From Arachis hypogaea (lineage: Eukaryota > Streptophyta > Magnoliopsida > Fabales > Fabaceae), in the NCBI RefSeq assembly GCF_003086295.3, contig NC_092054.1, positions 20,967,592 through 21,031,591 on the forward strand: DNA of 64,000 nt. The letters run 5' to 3'. Shown here piece after piece: positions 22,778 through 35,488 of this stretch. The notes beneath the pieces are model-generated. The model saw only the letters and a list, made by a program, of their open reading frames with translations, made no database searches and was not told where the DNA came from. Numbering within the stretch: position 1 is the first letter of the stretch; every line of letters begins with the position of its first letter. The position numbers and the translations under genes are program-made.

Positions 22778-25081
22778 TGATGACAAAAAAAATTAATTCG
22801 TCGTTAATAACTACCGGCAAGTGCATCGGTCGTATCAAATAATAAAACTCACAAGAGTGAGGTCGATCCCACGAGGATTAATGGATTAAGCAAACAATAG
22901 TTGATTGATTATTCTAGTTAGACAAACATTAAGGAGAGATAATCAACAAGAAATGTAAATTGCATAAAAGTAAAGGAAAGCAATAAAGTGCAAGAAAGTA
23001 AATGGCATAAATGTAAAGTACAAGAAAGTAAAGTGCTAGAAAGTAAATGACCATAAAGTAAATAAGAAAGAAAAGATAAAATAAACATTGGGATCAAGAG
23101 ATATTGCATTCTCTGGATTAGCTGATTTTATCTCATCTTCAGTCATGCAACTCATTGACCTCTTGACAATCCTGAGTGATTGAGTCCCAATTCCTTGGTA
23201 ACTCAATCTCCCCAATCTTGATCAATAGCTAATTCCTTGGTCTAATTTTTCATAAAGAGAGATGAAGCTTGTTCCCTGATTATACCACACATCTTCATGG
23301 ATCCAAGTAATGGGTAGATCTAGCATCACAATTATCTAATCCCAAAATCCAAATCCACTCAATGTGAGAAAGGATTTCAAGCATGATTTTATGTTTCCTC
23401 TTCCAGGGTTCCCATAAAACCCAATTTCATTCAATCTCTTTCCCAAGATAATTGAATGCTAAGCATGAAGAATAAAATTCCTTCTAGTAAATCAAAGAGA
23501 GATGAAGAGAAGAAGAAGAAGAATAAAAATAATTTAATCTATCAAATAGCAATAGATCTCTCTTTCCCAATGGAAAGAATTAGTGATTTATAATTAAAAT
23601 ATTTACAAATAAGAAAGTGGAAGAAGAGAGAAGTGTGGGTGAGAAGAGGGAGTCTAAAGACCTGGTGGTCCTATTTATAGCTATCCTAAATTACAAACTC
23701 AAATGAAATTGAAAGCAAATTACAATGAAATGAAAATGAACTATTCTAGATGCTTCTTGTGGCCTTGATTGATTGACAATTGTAGGCTTGAATCAGAGTT
23801 AGAGTGGGCTTGGTTGATGGTTGCAAGCTACAGGGAGAAGCTGGCGTGCCACGCCCATTGGAAATTGTTCCTTGGAATTGTGACCCATGTTGCAGTGCTA
23901 AAAAGATAGAGTTGTTTGGGCCTAAAACTGAATGTCAACTATAAAGTATTATATATTTCTAGAAATCTCTAAATGTCAGCTTTCTAACTCCGCTGGAATC
24001 AACTCATTTGGACCTTTGTAGCTCAAGTTATGCCCAGTTGAAGGTGAAGAGGTCAGTCTGTCAAGTACCCGGCGTGCCACACCCATTCTTGGCGTGTCAT
24101 GCCCCTTCTTGGCGTGCCACGCCCATTCTTGGCATGCCACGCCCCTTATGAAAGTAAAACTGGCGTGTCACGCCCAGCTTATGACGCTAAAAGAATGGTC
24201 TTTTTTATCTCCATATTTAACATCCACTATAAAATTTTATATATCTTTGGAAAGCTCTATATGTCAGATTTCCAATGCCACAAACATCGCATCATTTGGA
24301 CCTCTATAACTCAAGTTATGTTCCTTTGAAGATGAAGAGGTCAGGCTGGTATCTATGCATGGACGTGCTGTGCTCCTTGTGTTTTCGGGGTCAATATCTT
24401 CCTCAATTCCAGTGTCCACCATAAAGTATTATATATGATTGGAAAGCTCGGGATCTCTACTTTCTAGTTGCACTAAAATCACCTCATTTAGAGTTGTGTA
24501 GCGTAAGTTATGGTCCTTTAAAGATGAAGAGGTCAGGCTGGCATATACCCCGGCGTGCCACGCCAATGCTTGGCGTGCCATGCCCATATAGAACTCATCA
24601 ATCTTCTTTGCTAGAATGTTGGCCTGGCATGCCACGCCTAAAATACCAAGTGGCATGCCCTCTTTGAGATCTTGACTTCACAAGCTTTGCATGCCACGCC
24701 CAGAACACCAAGTGGCACGCCCATTGATGGGAATTGGCTTCACAAGCTTGGCGTGCCACGCCTAGAGCACCAAGTGGTACGCCCATTGTGATGCAACTTC
24801 CTCCCTTCTCTGAAAAATATAACTGGCGTGCCACGGCCATTGTGTAGTATTGAGCACCCTTTCTGTTTCATAAGCCTGGTGTGCCACGCCCAGGCACGCT
24901 AGCTTCCTTTGCTTGCTTTGTGCTTTTTGCTTCTTTTTCCACCATTTTCTACCAAATTCATCAAATCAAAAAATCAAAGCAATATACAACTTAAGCACAA
25001 CAATACTCAATAATTGGGCATTATAAACTAATTTTTTATATGAAAAAGTATAGAAAAACATAACATGATGCGCAGTCATCA
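22778..25081 (-). mobile_element. Solo LTR nested in the hAT transposase
   Basis: It runs from TGATGAC to GTCATCA (2304 bp) and is flanked by a perfect 5-bp duplication ATAGA (22773-22777 and 25082-25086). On the minus strand it ends with a block (GTGAGTTTTATTATTTGATA next to GGGATCGACC and GTGCACTTGCCGG-like text) related to the 3' block of the element A and C LTRs, which sets the orientation. There is no internal region, so unequal LTR recombination is inferred. Sequence between 22800 and 24060 shows no gene. Confidence 0.88.
24071..24892 (-). repeat. GGCGTGCCACGCC palindrome array in the solo LTR
   Basis: A dozen or so copies of GGCGTGCCACGCC, with variants such as GGCATGCCACGCC, are scattered or clustered in the LTR. 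The unit is a near-perfect palindrome unrelated in sequence to the CTGGCGTT unit of elements A-C. Confidence 0.85.
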
Positions 25082-27218
25082 ATAGAAAATTATCAACTAT
25101 TACATTAGATAATTATTCTACAAATGATGCTATGATTAATGTGTTGGTGGGGCGTCTAAATTCAAATTATTTATTGCTAGTGGGTAAGTTGTTACATATG
25201 CGTTGCTGTGCTCATATTTTAAACCTAATTGTGAAGGATGGTTTAAATTTAGTTAAAGAAAATGTGGAGAAAATTCGTAATAGTATGGTATATTGGACTT
25301 CAACTAGTAAAAGGCATGAAACTTTTGTGAGTTGGTGTAGTAAGTCAGGTGTTTTCTTTACAAAAAAATTATCCCTTGATTGTATGACTAGATGGAATTC
25401 CACTTATGTGATGTTAGAAATTACATGGTTGTACAGAGATGTCTTTGCTAGACTAAAATAAAAAGACTCCAACTATAAAAGTGTGTCAAATAATGAGGAA
25501 CGAGAACTTGCAAAAGAAATTTATGGTAAACTAAAACTTTTTTATGATGTGATCCAGTTATTTTCTGAAACTTAAGTTTCAACTGCCAACATTTACTTTA
25601 ATAAAGTATGTGATATACATATTGGATTGAAAAAATGGGTTGTTTCTCCTAACCTAATTATTAGTAACATGGCATGTATGATGAAGAGAAAGTTTGATAA
25701 GTATTGGAAAGAAATTCATGGCATTATTGGTGTTGCTGCAATTCTAAATCCTAGGTATAAGCTTGATGAGTTGAATATAAGTTTGCTAGGGTATGTGAAG
25801 ATCCTAATGAATGCACAAGAAAAGTTGAGAGAATCAAATAGGCATGCTATGAGTTGCTTCATGAATATCAAAAGAATACATCTAATTTAAGCAATATGTC
25901 AGTGGAATCTACACAAGAACTTAGGGTTAATGCAGATGAAGATGATGATGTTGGTTATCAATCGTATATTAGACAAAAAAAAAAGAAGGAAAAAAGTTCA
26001 TTTGTGAAGACAGAATTTGATTACTATGTAGAGGAAGATATTCATCCTCTAACTCCTGATTTTGATATATTAGCCTGGTGGAAGATAAATGGAGTTAGGT
26101 TTTCAACTCTTCAAAAAATTACAAGAGATATATTTGTCATTCCCGTGTTTACTGTTGCTTCTGAGTCTTCTTTTAGTACAAGTGGCCATATCATTGCTAA
26201 TCATCGTGGTAGTTTTCATGAAGATACGGTGGAAGCTCTTATGTGCAATCAAAATTAGTTGTAGGCAGCATATTATAAAAGAGGTTATTTATGTTTTTAA
26301 TTTTTTAATTTGTTTAGAAATTATAATTATGTTAAAATTATATATAATAAAATTATTGTATTTGATTTTTAGGTGAAAAACCTGATTATCAAACTGCAAA
26401 TGAAGATGATGATGTATTTTTTGAACTGACGGAAGAGTAATATTACATGAATTTGAAATTAGAAGAAATGCCTAAAGATATTTATCTTTGTTTATGTTAT
26501 TTTAATTTTATTAAAAACTTGATGATCATGATATTTGTAATTTTATGTTAGATTTTTAAAAACTTTATTGTTTTTAATTTTAATTTGAATTTAGTTTTTT
26601 ATTTTTTATTTTATTTCAATGTATGAAATTTGAAATGATTGAATTTTATATTTGCTTTGAAAAAAATTGATATTTCTGTGAATGGGGTAGGGTTTAAAAC
26701 TTTAAGGTGCGGGTAGGGTTAGGGTTGAGAGATGCTCAACCCGCGAGTAGAGTAGGGTAGAGTTTTAATGAAATTTTCAACCTGCAGGTAGGGTCAGAGT
26801 AGGGTCCAAACCCTATCCTACCCTACCCATTGCTAGTCCTATACACCACGGCCCTCGGATGCTATTAGCCAACTCCTCCAAGTGGTTCCAAAGCCTCCTT
26901 CTATTAGCTAGGTGCGGACTTCCATATACAGCTGTAAACCACTAAGCATTGTTATCTGAATTTATAATCCTCATGTGTATAAGCTGATCTTGAATAGAGA
27001 TAGGTTCAACATTTCAAAAAGCTTTATTCCAAAGACACCAAATGTCGCCAGCAAACCCAACAACTTTACTGATACACCAAGAGTCAAAGCCTAATCTTTT
27101 AATAATATTTTCAACCTTGTTTTCTGATACACGAGTTTCCAAAAGCACAAAGAAATTAGTATTGTATCTATAAACCATATCTTTAACAATAATGGGGAAC
27201 CCTCTAGAGGCAGTTCCT

Positions 27219-29225
27219 CTACAATTTTAAATAATAAAATTCATTAAAATAAACAAAGAGAAAGAGTTTAGAGTTCTCCTGAGGGAGATTCATCCCTATC
27301 CTCATACCGATCCGTGATGACCATATCTTTTGACCCAGAACTCTGCTGTTTATCTCCTGGATCAATTGGGTTATTGGCTGCACTGCTGCCTCCATGTTTT
27401 GTACCCTGTCCTCCCATGAATCTCGATATAATTGACATTGTGGCATAGTCTGTGATAACAGGGAAAGAGATGTGTCTTTCATTGTTGTGTTCTTTGGCTA
27501 GTTCCTTTTGGAGTAAACTAAATATTCTCCAGTAATCCTGGTAGCTGTTCTTCTGTTTCTCTTTATTATGTGTATGCTCTATGATATCTACTTGGTTTTG
27601 ATTAGTGGCTTCTCATGATTTTGAGTGATGCTTAGTTTGTTCTGGTGTTGATTTTAGTTGGAGCTTTTTTTTCCCTACGTCCAGGACTTTCTCCTTCAAG
27701 TTTGAGGTGGCTGCCTTACTTTTTGGATGACTCTTTTGGGCTTGCAGTTTATGGTTATGCTTGTAAGCATTGTTGCCATATGTTTCTTGATTTTGCACTT
27801 TTGCCTTGATTAGATTCTAATTGTGTCCATTTCTGTTTGCAATATTTTCTTGCATGCTCTCATTATTGTCATCAAGAGTTTCCTCTCATAAAACTTGGAA
27901 TTTGGAACCATAAAAATTTTCTTTTTTTTTCTCTCGCAGATTCCTCCATTCTGATTTTACTCCTAGGATTTCGTTTGACCAGCATCCACGGTCCAAAAGG
28001 ATTCTCATTAATGGTAAGTTTGTTATTTTTCCTTTCCTCATTAATAGTAGGATTATTCCTTTCCTCTACTGCTGATTCTTGTGCTTCAACCTGTGATGCC
28101 TGATTTTGTGCCATAATATCCTCACTCCCACTAGAGGTTTCTGTTTCTGGTGATCCCATCAGGTTACCGTTATTTTCGTCTTCTCCCCCGTATTTCGACG
28201 TCCGGCCACTGTCCATGGCTATCTAAAACACTTATTTGAGCATTTCTCCTACAAATTATGGGCAATTTTCTATCCTATGTCTGTATCGCTCACACTTAAA
28301 ACATATTTGATGGAACCTTTTCGTATTCGAGTTTGAATTATTTTTCCAAAACCGTAAAAGAGGGTACAATCTACTTTCTTAGATCAATTTCCACACATAT
28401 GCGAGTGAATTTTCCTCTAGAATGTATCGAGGTAAACTCATCAATCTTCGACATTGTACCTAAGACTTTTCCTACCTTCCAAATAAAGTATTTATTGTAG
28501 AGTTCCGCTGGAAGGTTTGGAATTCTGACCCAAACATCTACTTTGCGTATATCTATATCTTGTGACATGAAGAGGGGTCTCCAACGTTGTACTAGGAGGT
28601 AGTGATCCGCTATCGTCCAAGGCCCCTCGAAGAGGGCGTACGAGTAGTCTTCTTGGTTAGAGAAATGAATCAAGAAGAAGTTCTCTTCAAGATCCATGAC
28701 TCGAACTATATCTCTCCTAACCCATTTTTTGAGAACCCATCTCTCCATAGCTTGGAGATTGAGGCTTTTATTAAAGGGTTTCACTATCATTGATAGCTTC
28801 CATGGTCTGCACCAGTCATCTTACTTCTCCAATGTGATTTCAATCCTTGGTTTGGGATTGAAGGGAGTCTCCAAATCTTCCCTGGCTTCCAAAAAGTCTT
28901 GATTCGACATGTACTTCTCTGCAACCATTTCAACTATTTCTTTTGGGTCGAGATTGTCAAAACCATTGCCAACCACCATATTCTAGTAGGATATCTTCTG
29001 GTTCATGTTTCTTCCACCAATATTCCCTTCCTGAGTCTCCATCGGATTGAAAAAAAGACTGGTTTCTATCTCCACAATATTATTAATGCCATCTTCCATT
29101 GTTTTCTCTGTCTGTTTCTAGTCTTTCATCCCGTCCATTTTTACCTTCTTAGTGCTCCTAGTTACCCGGTCTTCCTCCTCGAGAGACCTCTTATCAATAT
29201 CGTTTAAGAAAGTTTCAGAACTCAT
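27219..29225 (-). pseudogene. LINE ORF1 (DUF4283 and zinc knuckle)
   Basis: It begins MSSETFLNDIDKRSLEEEDR then RSTKKVKM, the usual opening of plant L1 ORF1, and meets a TAG after about 35 codons. A DUF4283-like RNA-binding domain is readable at 28790-28371 (ENFFLIHFSNQEDYSYALFEGPW, VWVRIPNLPAELY). A CCHC zinc knuckle (CFKCERYRHRIENC) follows at about 28262-28325. The C-terminal part is a low-complexity charged tail broken into pieces. ORF1 proteins bind LINE RNA to form the ribonucleoprotein. It ends overlapping the start of ORF2. Confidence 0.82.
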
Positions 29226-29274
29226 AGGGAGAGTTTTTTCTGGTGTTTGTTATAAGTTCACACACACATCATTG

Positions 29275-31012
29275 TTTTCCTATACTTTTTCTATTATAAT
29301 TTCAAACTTAATTAGGCTGACTAAATTTACTCCATTCTTAAGTGTTGGACAAAAACAGTCATTTGTGGGGCCTTGTTCGCAACTCTTCAATATCACTGAC
29401 CCCCAACTTCTCTCTCACTTTTAATGCATATTAATGTGTTCATGCTATTCTCTTGCCACGCATGTTTAACATGTGCGAGGGAATCTTCTTTCAGCACCAT
29501 AGAAACCTCCATTAAAATTTCGATGCTCATGGTTTTACCATCTTATAAGTTCCTATTGAACCTTTCTGTGAACTTGTCCGTCAAATGCTAATGAAAGTTG
29601 TAATGATTGTAGTGGTTTTGTTCGTATTTCTGTGGGAGTTTTAAACTCCCCAAAGCTATGAGTTATTATTATTATTTTAAAATTAGGACAAGGAAAAGAA
29701 GGCATTACAAGAATACTTATGGTGTTTGACGAGGGAATGAGGTAAGAAGATGGTATCTCTTTTTTTAGGGAGAGGGAATGTGAAAATGGTTATGATGATC
29801 GGAATGAAGGAGGTGGTGACTACGTGATGGTTGTTGTCGTGGTGGGAGATTCTAATTTCAAAAATAAATAAAACCACCTCAAATATAACTTCCGTTGGTC
29901 TTTGACAGGCAAGTTGGCAAAGCAGTTGCATTGTCTCACATTGAAAATCTTATGAATCAAGATAGGTGTTTACACTTTTTTACATGGCAAGCATTTGGGA
30001 AGCACCACACGTTGAAAATCTTATGGTAACATTGAATTTTGAAAGACCACTTGTACCACCAAATTTGGGGAGCATTGTAACCTTTTCCTCTCTTTCTCTA
30101 CTAGTGTTCCCCTTTTCCTCCCCTCTCGATGGACCTCACGAGCTAGTTCATTTTGTTTCTTTGCCTTGTTTTATTTTTAGCCGTACTGTGTTTTGATTAA
30201 AGATATAAAACAAGCCTTACTGGGTTCATTTTGTTTCTTTGCCAATGCTAATTCTCACAATATTTCTCACTAAAGACTTACCCTAAACCTAATGCAGGCC
30301 ATAATAGCCCGCTGCCACTGCAATTAGAATGCTAATCATCAACATAATTAAAACCTTAAAACACCTGCTTTCCTGGTATCTATTTTCCTTAAGACCCTTT
30401 TTCATTGTTCATCCTCATCATCAATTCCATGTCTAACACCTTGACTCTGTCCTTTAGTTCCTTACTTCCTTATATCTCCCTTCCAGTAAGCTATTCTAGC
30501 CACCAGCACGATAAGCAACACTTGCAACGCTATTATCAATGTGTTAAACAATTAACACATCAAGCCACTTGAGAAAAGGGTAATGTAGGTTTTTTTAGTT
30601 TGTATTTTCATTGATGGCAGTCAAGGAAAACCCAAATAATAATAATAATCATAATAATTAAAAAGCACGAAACAAAGCAAAACAAAAAACTCTTCGTTAA
30701 ATATATCGAAAACACACAACATAAATAAATTATGAAACTCCTCCAGAGATATAAATTCATCATACATGACTATTTGATAAACTCGTCCCTCTGGGAACCC
30801 TTTGCTATAAATCGATATTAGGCTAAAACCAGGAACGCCTGAAGTGAAATCTGATGTGATTAATTATCAGGGACAACTACATAAATCAAATCATTCAGCA
30901 CATAATTGAATTGTTAGCAACTTCACAGGAATAAACATGGAGGTGTTTTTCTGTACAAATATATCTATATATACATAACTGACACTAAATGATATGCGTT
31001 GCTAACCACGGG
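29275..31012. other. Intergenic region and RSH 3' flank
   Basis: No gene was recognised in 29275-30700. A short direct repeat TTGAAAATCTTATG occurs at about 29940 and 30013. The last 200-300 bp before 31013 should contain the 3' UTR of the RSH gene, transcribed leftwards; its end cannot be fixed by eye. Confidence 0.5.
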
Positions 31013-33675
31013 TCAGCTTCTTGAGCCAACCATGCTGCTAGCAGTAGGTCCAGCGCCGGAGACGGTTAGCCCGCGGTCATACATACGCTGGATTTCTTCC
31101 CTATATTCTGTCAAAGACTTGTCAGGTATGGCTGGTGTAAGCTCCACCACATCCCCCATCTTCAACTTGCAATTGGGATCACTTACAGGCATGTGATTCA
31201 GTCTTGGCCTCAGTTCTTCCTTCAGAGGGAACCTATATGTCATCAACCTTGAGCTTGCTCGCCCAGCTCTTTCCATCAGATCCATCACTGTTGAGTTCGC
31301 ACGAAATTCTTGGACGGACATCTGCACATGCATCCAGACCAAACATAAATTACAAACCTTCAAATGTTATAGGATGCTAATAACGAGACCACCAAAAGTT
31401 TTGTAACATCGATTGAAGGATATGATGCACATTAGACCCACTAAATTCTCACAATCAACCCCAAGGTCATATTAAAACACAACAAATTACTACTGGAAGC
31501 AGAGTGTCTGTATCCATTAAGGAAAGGAGACTATCCAATAATTTCAATAAACATCAAGGACTTATCAAATTTCAGATAGCATACTTAAGTTAATTAATGA
31601 CTTCACCAAAAGTTAATTTGTATGAAAGAAAGAATGAAGAAATAGTATGGAAATGCATGCCTATAGTATTCTGCTTCAGGCTGATAAGGTGATCAAAACC
31701 CGAGAAATTAGATAAAAACAAGATCAATTGGAGAGGGGTATCTTCAAGAGCACCTCTACCACACAGTCGGACTCTCCTCGCTAGTATCCCACTCAACAAG
31801 ATGCTACTCCACCGGTATTAATTGTCCACTTGGACAACGTGGTACCTTAAAAAAAACCTGTCTATCTACCACTTTGACAAAGTGGACAAATATTTAGTAA
31901 CAGATCAGGTAGCAAACAAACTTCCCCTTGTTGCCTTATTCATCTCAGTATACCAAATCTCAGCAGAGTAACTAAGCTAAACTCTCAATCTATTACAACT
32001 AGGGCCCAACTATGATCGGCTCATGAATAGCACAACTCCAGCCAAACTACAGGTTGAATGGAAAGGAAAATGAGAAATTAAAACATCACAAAAGTCAAGC
32101 ACAAACCTTATCATTCTCAATCATGATAACGAACACGGGGCCGTCTTGACCACAGTCGGGCTTATAACAATATGGACAGTCATCAACATGGGAAGGGAAC
32201 TTGCATGGAGGCTTAATTGAATCGCCATATCCAACAGATGTAGAATCCTTACTCATTGCCTCACACTGCCAGGTGACAACCCATCGAGCCCACTCAACCA
32301 TCTGAAGCACAAATGAAGAATGCTGACAGTCATCTTCCTTGTACCTCCAATGAGCAGCAAACCCAAATTCAGCTTGTAAATGCATATCTTTTGTTCGAAT
32401 TTGTACTTCAAGGGGAACTTTGCCTTCACCCATCACCACAGTATGCAGGGATTGATACCTAATAATTACAAAAATGAAATCAGATGGTATAGATACAGGG
32501 CCAGGCAAGTGTACAGCAGCGCACACTGAGGATAAACATACCCGTTGAACTTGGGGCGACGTATGTAATCTTTTAGCTTTCCAGGTACTTCAGACCATAA
32601 CTGGTGAACAATTGTCAATGCTTTGTAACAGTCTTCCTCCTTATCAACAATCAAGCGCAATCCATAGATGTCGTGGATATCATCTATTGTCAGTTTCTTC
32701 CTACAGATATATAGAGAAACGAATAAATACTAGAGGATTCGAAATGTACAAACGACAAAGGTCAACATGTCTAGTAACAAGAAGAAAAATGTACAAACAA
32801 CAAAGGTCAACATGTCTAGTAACAAGAAGCAAAACAACTTTTCTTTTCTAATTTGACACCAACTTGTTTGAATAGCAGTCTCATCTAAATAACTTATAAC
32901 AGCAATTGTTCTTTATGAGCTTGTTCAGCTAAAAGTAGTTTTTATTTAGAACCAAAATTTCTTTAATTAATACTCTAGATAATCTTTTCTCCCAAGCAAA
33001 GGAAATTCTTTATTTTATATTTTCACTTCTTTTCTTCATATTCCAAATGGCACATAAAACAAATAGAAGCTAATAATTTTCAGATACTACACAGGCAAGA
33101 GGGAAGGGATAACATTCTTCAACATTTTGCAATAAATGCTAAAAATTTATAGCAACTAAACAAGTAAGAGGGAACGGGTAACGTACTTCAACATTTTGCA
33201 ATAAATGCTATATAAGCTTTTATGCCGCCCAGAAACGACATGATACGATATGCCTTCATCTTTAAGTGCTTGCTCTAATTTCTCAATTGCAGAAGTAATC
33301 CTGGCTTCATCATATGAATCCACAAGCTTTGAAGATAGCTCATCATGCTGATCGGGGTTGAGATGTTTAAAACATAAATTTTCTAATTGTTCTTTCCAGC
33401 TAGATATTCCCAAGCGATTTGCCAAAGGTGCAAAAATCTCCAAAGTCTCCTTTGCAAACCTCTGTTGCTTGGCCACTGGCAATGCATCCAGAGTCATCAT
33501 ATTGTGCAATCGATCTGCCAGTTTAATAAGCACAGCTCTTGCATCTGCCATGGCAAGGAACATGGTATGCAGACGGTCTGCTTCAACTGATTTGCAAGCT
33601 GTATTGTTTTCTCGAGCAAGCTTGCTCAAGTGACTTAATTTAGAAACCTAGGTCAAGTTTAAGATCAGTCAGAAT

Positions 33676-33711
<36 letters not shown>

Positions 33712-35488
33712 GACCAAACTATGAAATGAACATAAAACCAAAACAAACGGCAATAAAAGTTCATCACTTAACCAAAGTAATACAGAAAATAAAGCATTAA
33801 AGTTGTCATAGAATACTTAGTAACTAAAGCAGCACATTACACAAAAACATTGGATGTGTGTTGCCGCTTCCTTATGTCAATAACCTTAAAACGTCAAGCT
33901 TGTAAATTCAATCATATCAAAACTGCTTGCTAAATTCAATCATAAATTCACGATATGTTACTTATGGCCTTATGTTTCCATAGTGAGTTGAACTTAACAT
34001 AGATTCCATCCACTTTGGACAGTTAATCTCATCAAAACCATGAGATCCAACAGATAGAAAGAAAAATACACCTATAGGTTTTCCCAATGCCATTGTCTAT
34101 TAAATTTTGATGAAGTTGCAGCAGCCAAATTACACAAAGCCTCTGCCAGTAGCACTAGATCTGAAGTGTATGATGTTGCGTAAGTTTAACAATAAATAAT
34201 AATATATGTTTGTTTAAATTTTAACAATGAACTTAACCATTAAAACAAAAACAACTTAACCACCGAAATCATAAATCACACGCATTTAGTAATTAACATT
34301 TAGTCAGATCAAGCTCCAAGTTCCTCACCCCTTCAACTAAATCAGCAACCCCAGCACCAAACGTTCCAAATATGTAATCATAGGTCAGAAACGCATCGTC
34401 AAGGGTATCATGCAAGAGCCCTGCAGCAACCACCGTGGAATTTGCTCCAATCAAAGCGAGCAGCACAGCAGTTTCCAAACAATGCTGCAAATATGGATCC
34501 CCACTAGCACGCACCTATAAGAAAACAATTAAATACAAAACCGATTAACTCCAAATTCAACAAGACAGATAGAAACACATACATCAAAACATGGTAAAAT
34601 CCATAATTGGTTCCGAAAGAATTTCCGAAACTCAATTCAGGAAGATTATACTTGAGCACCACACCAAATTGATGTTACAAATCTTCCAATATGAGATTCT
34701 AGTTCTCATAATTCCATAAATAGAAACAAGTTCAACGCTCTATATACCTGGCCTCTGTGCGCTTTCTCGGCTTCACAAAAGGCCTTGATTACAAACTCTT
34801 CGCAGAAGATCTTGTGTCTCAACTGGGCACCAAGCAGCAACTTCTTAGCATAAGGCTCAAACCCACCCTCCATAAAAGTATCCTCCAAATTGAAGGTCAA
34901 CTCATCAGCCAAAGCCGAAGAATCACCCTCATCCAAACCACCAACCTTGAAACTCGCCGAATCGTAATCCAAGCAAGACCCCAAAGCGTTCCTCACGAAC
35001 CCATCAAACAGCCCACTGGTCCCAACCCTCTCCGAACCACCACCGATCCTCACGGAACTCGCGGTGCTCCTCAAATTCGAAGACGAGCCAACGGTGCTGC
35101 TACACGAAACGGGGCCGTTGAAGACAGAGACGGGGCTATGGTGGTCCCTCTTCCAAGAAGAACCACCAAACTTGCTCGGCGAGTATGAGAAGGAGCTCCC
35201 GAGTTCCTTAAGGTTCAGTTCATCCCCTCTGCCGCCACCGTGATCCTCACCGCCCCCGGAGAATCCCGACAGTGGCGCGTGCTTCACGGCCGCTGGCGCC
35301 GGCGAAGAGAAGAGGCACGAGAGACCCCCCATTACAGGCTTCTGTGACGTCGACGCCGTCGAGGACGACGAGGATCGAGACCCCATATCGAAGTCGCAGG
35401 AGCCGTGGGCATTGATCTGGCATGGGTGCGGCGTCGAGCACACACTGCTCGGTGGGCTTGCGTACAGGGCTATGGTAGAAACCGCCAT
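31013..35488 (-). CDS. RSH3: Chloroplast (p)ppGpp synthetase/hydrolase, RSH2/RSH3 type
   Basis: RelA/SpoT homologue that makes and probably degrades the alarmone (p)ppGpp from GTP/GDP and ATP in plastids, tuning chloroplast gene expression. Six exons by my reading, all GT-AG: 35488-34748, 34514-34329, 33647-33187, 32700-32542, 32458-32107, 31321-31013, giving 735 codons in one frame. Residues 1 to about 230 are Ser/Gly-rich and start [20 protein letters not shown], like RSH2/RSH3 plastid-targeted N-termini. The HD hydrolase motif LLHDTLDD lies near residue 282, followed by KLADRLHNM. The synthetase part has [10 protein letters not shown] (about 450), [23 protein letters not shown] (about 515) and EVQIRT (about 535). 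A TGS-like region fills the last 100 residues. No EF-hands, so it is not the calcium-dependent CRSH. No stop or broken splice site was seen. RSH2 versus RSH3 cannot be settled here. Confidence 0.95.
33677..33711. repeat. (TAA)n microsatellite in RSH intron 2
   Basis: About eleven AAT/TAA units lie in the intron just upstream (in gene direction) of exon 3. Confidence 0.9.

Larger units (their letters stand above)
22540..26258 (+). pseudogene. hAT transposase remnant
   Basis: An N-terminal BED zinc finger (CSHC ... KKHVLHYC, about 22600-22690) has an in-frame stop just before it. After the solo LTR the catalytic-domain remnant resumes (TLDNYSTNDAMINVL, HMRCCAHILNLIVKDGL, DCMTRWNSTYVML) and ends in the hAT dimerisation domain (FDILAWWKINGVRFSTLQKI, IPVFTVASESSFSTSGHI). 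Stops lie at 25459-25461 and 25573-25575 and the frame is lost near 25888. The part normally between the BED finger and TLDN is much too short, so a deletion preceded or accompanied decay. Confidence 0.9.
21082..26841 (+). mobile_element. hAT DNA transposon inserted in the LINE
   Basis: Flanked by a perfect 8-bp duplication TACACCAC (21074-21081 and 26842-26849). Ends read TAGGGCTGACAATAC and, on the other strand, TAGGACTAGCAATGG. Subterminal runs of ACCCTACC/GGGTAGGG face each other at both ends, as in plant hATs. It contains a transposase remnant on the plus strand and a solo LTR. Without the solo LTR and its extra 5-bp copy it is about 3.45 kb. Confidence 0.93.
17446..27244 (-). pseudogene. 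LINE ORF2 (endonuclease, RT, RNase H), interrupted
   Basis: It starts at the ATG at 27244 with NFII..NCRGTASRGFP, the N-terminal strand of an AP-type endonuclease; a TAA occurs at the fifth codon. The endonuclease is split by the hAT (21082-26841) and resumes at about 21073. The RT region at 20536-19036 shows MGGWKALGKDGIPAKFF, KVDLEKAYDRLSWDF and GGIRQGDP. The catalytic box reads FANN (about 19505-19520) where FADD is needed, a change that would abolish polymerisation. A zinc-binding region follows (about 18494-18240), then an RNase H domain (18234-17446: FNTDGSF, KAELWGIYIGL, ETDSMCALWLL, FLADALAKHA). Multiple stops and frameshifts are present throughout. Confidence 0.88.
17400..29255 (-). 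mobile_element. Full-length L1-type LINE, split by a hAT element
   Basis: Read on the minus strand: short 5' leader, ORF1 from 29225, ORF2 (endonuclease, RT, RNase H), 3' UTR ending GGCCCCATTTTCACAT and an 8-A tail at 17400. Flanks are GTTCACACGGATCATTG on the left and GTTCACACACACATCATTG on the right, a plausible diverged target duplication. Without the hAT insert and its duplicated 8 bp the LINE is about 6.1 kb, normal for a complete plant L1. Many stops mark it as dead. Confidence 0.85.

Noticed and set aside
29690..30180. ORFs of 70-80 codons on both strands downstream of the LINE
   Set aside because: No recognisable domain, weak composition, and no splice or start context.
34757..35188. 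A 143-codon plus-strand ORF
   Set aside because: It is antisense to RSH exon 1, which is supported by homology.
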